This document shows positions 31,421-34,509 of a DNA stretch of 34,509 bases, piece after piece. Made by a program: the position numbers and the translations under genes. The notes beneath the pieces are model-generated. The model was given only the letters and a program-made list of their open reading frames with translations, did not search any database and was not told where the DNA came from. Position 1 is the stretch's first letter, and each line of letters begins with the position of its first letter. Origin of the DNA: Planctomycetota bacterium (GTDB lineage Bacteria; Planctomycetota; Phycisphaerae; Tepidisphaerales; Tepidisphaeraceae); contig JBCDCH010000042.1 of assembly GCA_039182125.1 (NCBI GenBank), forward strand, positions 1 to 34,509. Direction: 5' to 3'.

Positions 31421-32920
31421 ATGACGACCATGCCCAAAGCCATGCCCGAAGAAGACACTCCGCAATCGCCGACGCCAGAAACCCAGGCCGAAGTTCCGGC
31501 GCAAGCGTCGGCGCAACCACCGGCCGATCCGGTTCCGACCGTCGTCGAATCGGCCACGCCCTCGGCCGGCAGCGATGGCCTTCGGCTCACGTTCGTCACC
31601 GGGTCCAAGGCCGACACCGAGTTCGTCTTCAACGGTCACGCCCTGCCGTTCGGCCGGTCCATCGACGAGGGATTGCGGTTCGACGCCAACATCGACGGCA
31701 AGGTCTCGGGCCGACACGGGCAGTTCCGCCGGGACGATCGCGGCACGACCTGGCTCGTCGAAGATTACGGCTCAACCAACGGCACCTTCGTCAACGGCGA
31801 ACGTGTCGTGAAACCGCTGCCGCTCAAGCACGGCGACGCCGTCATCCTCGGCGACGCCAACGATCACGGCGTCGTCATCCGCGTCGCGATCGGCGACGCA
31901 CCGCTGCCACCGGAGACCGTCGCCGAGCCGCCGGCACCCGCCACGCAGTCGACCCCGCCAGCCCCCGCAGCCGCGCGGGAAGACGGCGGCTTTTTCTCCG
32001 GCATCAAGGGCGCGTTCAGCCGCTACACCGAACGCCGGCAGCTCAACAAAGACCTCGCCCGCGTGCATGGGGAGTTGACCAGCGCCAAGGCGGCCGCCGG
32101 CTCGGCGCTGCAAACGCTCGGCGTCGCGCTGGCCACGCGGGCCGTGCTGGGGCGGATGGAGTTCGCGGGCCTGCCGGCAACGGTCGCACTCAATGACGCC
32201 GCCGACGAGTCGGCCGGTCTGGACGCGGAACTGGACGAACTGGCCGGTGAGCGCGAGACCGCCGAAGCCGCTCACGACGTAGCCCTACGTGAAGCCGACG
32301 CCGCGATCACCGAAGCCGAGCAGGTCGTTTCCAACGCCGAGTCCGCCAAGACGGCCGCCGACCAAGCCAGGACCGACGCGGACACCGCCCTGCGTGAAGC
32401 GCTCGCGCCTTGGAAGTCGGCGGCGACCGGCGCGAAGGACAGCACCGCGGCGTTTTTGACGCAACTCCAAAGTGCCCCGATCGAATGCGACGCGTCCGAG
32501 ACGGCGGCAGCACTGCGAGCGGCGGCCGAGTTGCTCGATGTCTCGCCGGACAATCTCGACGGCATCCGAGATACCGCCCGCCGCGCGGCCGACGAGGCGA
32601 CCGCCGCCGAGGATGCCCTGGACGCCGCCCGCGGCGACCTCAAGTCCAAGCAGGATGCCCGCAGCGACGCAGACCAAACCCACCGCGCGGCCTTGGCCGA
32701 ACTCGAACGCCAGCGCACCGAGATCGTCGGCCGACAGTCGGCGTTGAACGCCCGCCTCGCCGAGCATCACATCGCGCTCGGCGAGGTGGCGGTCGAAAAG
32801 CTGCCGGCCGATTTCCGCGACGACGACGCCTGGCGGGCCGCCACCACCGCCGTCGCCAACCGCACCGCCAAACAGGACGAGCAGGCCGACCTCGAACGCC
32901 GTCTGGCCGAGTTGGGATAA
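31421..32920 (+). CDS. FHA-domain protein with long coiled coil
   Basis: The 499-residue protein begins with an acidic Pro/Gln/Ala-rich leader (1-50). An FHA domain follows at about 52-155 with FGRS (77-80), SGRHGQF (96-102) and DYGSTNGTFVNG (115-126), the complete phosphothreonine-binding set. After a Pro/Ala linker comes a short amphipathic segment (FFSGIKGAFSRYTERRQL), then an Ala/Glu/Asp-rich helical region with coiled-coil character from about 250 to 490. There is no transmembrane helix. The start could be ATG 31421 or 31430; no ribosome site is seen. It is divergent from the FHA protease with 132 bp between starts, and ends at a hairpin. It may be a cytoplasmic adaptor for the kinase and motor proteins. 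Confidence 0.82.
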   Translation: MTTMPKAMPEEDTPQSPTPETQAEVPAQASAQPPADPVPTVVESATPSAGSDGLRLTFVTGSKADTEFVFNGHALPFGRSIDEGLRFDANIDGKVSGRHGQFRRDDRGTTWLVEDYGSTNGTFVNGERVVKPLPLKHGDAVILGDANDHGVVIRVAIGDAPLPPETVAEPPAPATQSTPPAPAAAREDGGFFSGIKGAFSRYTERRQLNKDLARVHGELTSAKAAAGSALQTLGVALATRAVLGRMEFAGLPATVALNDAADESAGLDAELDELAGERETAEAAHDVALREADAAITEAEQVVSNAESAKTAADQARTDADTALREALAPWKSAATGAKDSTAAFLTQLQSAPIECDASETAAALRAAAELLDVSPDNLDGIRDTARRAADEATAAEDALDAARGDLKSKQDARSDADQTHRAALAELERQRTEIVGRQSALNARLAEHHIALGEVAVEKLPADFRDDDAWRAATTAVANRTAKQDEQADLERRLAELG

Positions 32921-32937
32921 ACCCGCCTTGATCCGGA

Positions 32938-32959
32938 AAGTCCGGTCTGAACCGGATTT
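32938..32959 (+). terminator. Hairpin after the FHA/coiled-coil gene
   Basis: A 9-bp stem (AAGTCCGGT/ACCGGATTT, with one G-T pair) encloses the loop CTGA, 17 bp after the stop codon. Only three T follow within the stem itself, so termination is likely but may be incomplete. Confidence 0.55.
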
Positions 32960-33149
32960 GCAGGCTTCCCTCCCGTGTTTCCGCGTGTTTCATCCGGTTA
33001 GTCCGATATGAAGATTCTTGCGTGATAGAGTTGGCGGAGGTATCTTCGAGGACGTCGGCCGGTCGGTCGGCGTGACGTAACCAACCTGAAACCCATCGAT
33101 CGGCGCCTCGCGTTCGCTGGTCGGTCACGTCCAAGGGAGAGATTTCCAG

Positions 33150-33959
33150 ATGCAACGCTCACTCATCGCCGGCCCGTTCGCGGCCGCGCTCCTGCTGGCC
33201 GCTGCCAGCTCGGCACACGCCCAGGCACCCATCAGTTCCACCTTCGACACTGACCTCGACGGCTGGTCGGCTCTCGGCTTCGATGTCGATGTGTCGGTCA
33301 TTCCGCTCGGCGTCGACTTCACCGAAGTGGACAACACCACCGACATGGTCCACAGCGCCACCGGGGGCAATCCCGGCGGCTACGCCGAACTCACCGACGC
33401 CATTGAAGAACCTTCTTCTTTCGCTTCGGCCCCGGCTAAGTTCCGCGGCGACCTCTCGGCCTACGTCGGGGGAACCCTCAGCTTCGACTACGCACTATTC
33501 GACGCTGGCACGCCCAACTCCGGTATCTCCCCGCTGACCGTCGCGGTCTTCTCCGGCGACGTCGACGACCTCAACGCACTGATCTGGATCGGCGACGCCC
33601 CCACGCCCGGACCGGACTGGAACTCGTTCGAACTTGCCTTCGACACCGCCGACAACGGCGGCGACTTCGTCCCGGTGCAAGAGTTGCAGGTCTCCGAACT
33701 CGGCACGCTCTTCGGCTTCGACGTTCCGATCGGCGGCACGGTCGGCGACCTGCTCGGCCCGGCCACGCTCACCCCCACCGAGATCCTCGCCAGCGTCGAC
33801 CGCATGATCCTGCCCTTCGAGGTCGTCGACAACGACGGCACCCAAAACCAGGAAGACGCCGGCCTCGACAACGTCCTGCTCACCGCCGCCGCCATCCCCG
33901 AACCGACAAGCCTCGGCATGCTAGCCCTCGGCGGCCTGATGCTGCGTCGGCGGCGGTAA
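33150..33959 (+). CDS. Secreted PEP-CTERM protein, laminin-B-like
   Basis: This 269-residue exported protein has signal peptide 1-24 (cut after AHA). The mature domain starts SSTFDTDLDGWSALGFDVD and has GGNPGGYAEL, a pattern of the laminin-B/CBM-like jelly-roll domains common in planctomycete surface proteins. The C-terminus is a PEP-CTERM sorting signal: IPEPTSLGM, a hydrophobic helix, then RRRR. This should be processed by an exosortase and the protein anchored or released. An AAGGGAGA ribosome site lies 9 nt before the ATG. The gene stands alone after a hairpin. Confidence 0.9.
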   Translation: MQRSLIAGPFAAALLLAAASSAHAQAPISSTFDTDLDGWSALGFDVDVSVIPLGVDFTEVDNTTDMVHSATGGNPGGYAELTDAIEEPSSFASAPAKFRGDLSAYVGGTLSFDYALFDAGTPNSGISPLTVAVFSGDVDDLNALIWIGDAPTPGPDWNSFELAFDTADNGGDFVPVQELQVSELGTLFGFDVPIGGTVGDLLGPATLTPTEILASVDRMILPFEVVDNDGTQNQEDAGLDNVLLTAAAIPEPTSLGMLALGGLMLRRRR

Positions 33960-34084
33960 GGTTCGGCAACCAACGACACGCGGATTTACAGCCGCATCAC
34001 ACGCCCGACGGTCCCGTCACCGGCGTGCGGTGCGGCTGGTCCGCAGTGTGGACGAAGAGTCCCGGCATGCCACGTTGGACAGCA

Positions 34085-34112
34085 TTGCGTGTTCAAAGCA
34101 CGGATGTATGAT
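34085..34112 (+). promoter_or_regulatory. Candidate sigma-70-type promoter upstream of the last gene
   Basis: TTGCGT at 34085-34090 and TATGAT at 34107-34112 are separated by 16 bp. The -10 is close to consensus and the -35 is partial. It would give a leader of about 43 nt before the ATG at 34162. Confidence 0.35.
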
Positions 34113-34161
34113 CGGGCCCTCGTTCGCAACCCGTTCGAAACATCTCTGCCTGAACTTCGCC

Positions 34162-34509
34162 ATGACAATCGGAAGCATCGGCCGTCGTCTTGGGCAGTGG
34201 TTCTTACAAGACCGGCGTTCACATCCGTCCGTCGCGGCCGCGGCGTGCGAGGTGCTCGAACAACGCCGGCTGTTGGTGTCGGTCACCGGCGTCACGCTTG
34301 AAGTCGATGCGCCCCGGCAGGAGTTCACGATCGCGTACGACGGGCCGGTGCCCGGCGTCTCACAGGGCGAGATCGAAGGGCGGAACCTGACCCAACTCGG
34401 CCTGTTCTACCCGGAGGCCATCCGCTGGGACGCGACCACCAAGACCTATGTGTCCAAGTTCCACGACCCGTACCTGCCCAACGCCAACTTCGAGATCCTG
34501 ATCGAGCAG
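34162..34509 (+). CDS. Large secreted planctomycete protein with LEQRRLL motif (3' end outside window)
   Basis: The frame is open from the ATG at 34162 to the last base of the window, giving the first 116 residues. The N-terminus is polar and basic (MTIGSIGRRLGQWF), followed by CEVLEQRRLLVSVTG. This matches the planctomycete N-terminal motif (LExRxLLS-like) found on large extracellular proteins with repeats, dockerins or cadherin domains. The following sequence (VTLEVDAPRQEFTIAYDGPV and later) is beta-rich and suggests the first of several extracellular domains. No ribosome site is clear before the ATG. The rest of the gene, and so its function, cannot be seen. Confidence 0.75.
   Translation, partial: MTIGSIGRRLGQWFLQDRRSHPSVAAAACEVLEQRRLLVSVTGVTLEVDAPRQEFTIAYDGPVPGVSQGEIEGRNLTQLGLFYPEAIRWDATTKTYVSKFHDPYLPNANFEILIEQ

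Noticed and set aside
1-34509. CRISPR array, insertion sequence, prophage, tRNA or rRNA
   Set aside because: No regular short repeats with spacers, no transposase or integrase, and no tRNA or rRNA core sequences were seen on either strand.

Overview
The window looks like chromosomal DNA of a high-GC Gram-negative planctomycete, most likely class Phycisphaerae. This is inferred from several features: a PEP-CTERM protein with the short Pro-Glu-Pro / hydrophobic / Arg tail (33150-33959); a secreted protein with the planctomycete-type LEQRRLL N-terminal motif (34162 onward); RNase Y; a lipid A gene (lpxI); a tricorn-type S41 peptidase with Thr-Gln-Pro-Ala linkers; and Ser/Thr kinase and FHA proteins. 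No phage, transposase, CRISPR, rRNA or tRNA gene was recognised.

Layout. 3-1898: 3' part of a beta-helix/pore-type membrane protein. 1931-3517 (-): RNase Y, followed by about 0.6 kb with no convincing gene. 4143-6576: a small acidic membrane protein, a HisN-type histidinol-phosphatase, a lipoprotein, a degenerate second copy of the 3' end of hisN, a large inverted repeat and hisI (-). 6593-8835: an ACT-domain protein (-) divergent from a dicarboxylate/glutamate symporter. 8811-14781: an SGNH esterase (-), divergent from a tricorn protease homologue (+), then a GT4 glycosyltransferase (-). 14964-16135: two tandem PilZ paralogues. 16140-18355 (-): an osmoprotectant-type ABC transporter made of an ATPase and a substrate-binding/permease fusion. 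18401-20551 (-): a lipoprotein and a PA0069-type radical SAM protein. 20597-23664 (+): Sua5/TsaC, LpxI, MoaD, MoaE and a small membrane protein. 23793-24344: a glycine-zipper lipoprotein.

The most unusual region is 24458-32920. A transmembrane Ser/Thr kinase carries Ig-like and Sel1-like repeats outside the membrane. Convergent to it is a translationally coupled operon of an FHA-transmembrane-trypsin protein, a MotA/ExbB-like protein and a MotB/ExbD-like protein with the channel Asp but no recognisable OmpA domain. A divergent FHA/coiled-coil protein completes the set. I infer a phosphorylation-controlled, proton-driven envelope machine, and I know of no named system with this composition.

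Across the window, at least twelve starts that lack a strong Shine-Dalgarno site have a TANNNT hexamer 5-8 nt before the start codon. Most genes with a clear purine-rich ribosome site lack it. This suggests that leaderless transcription is common here, and it fixes several start codons. The window ends inside a large secreted protein gene.
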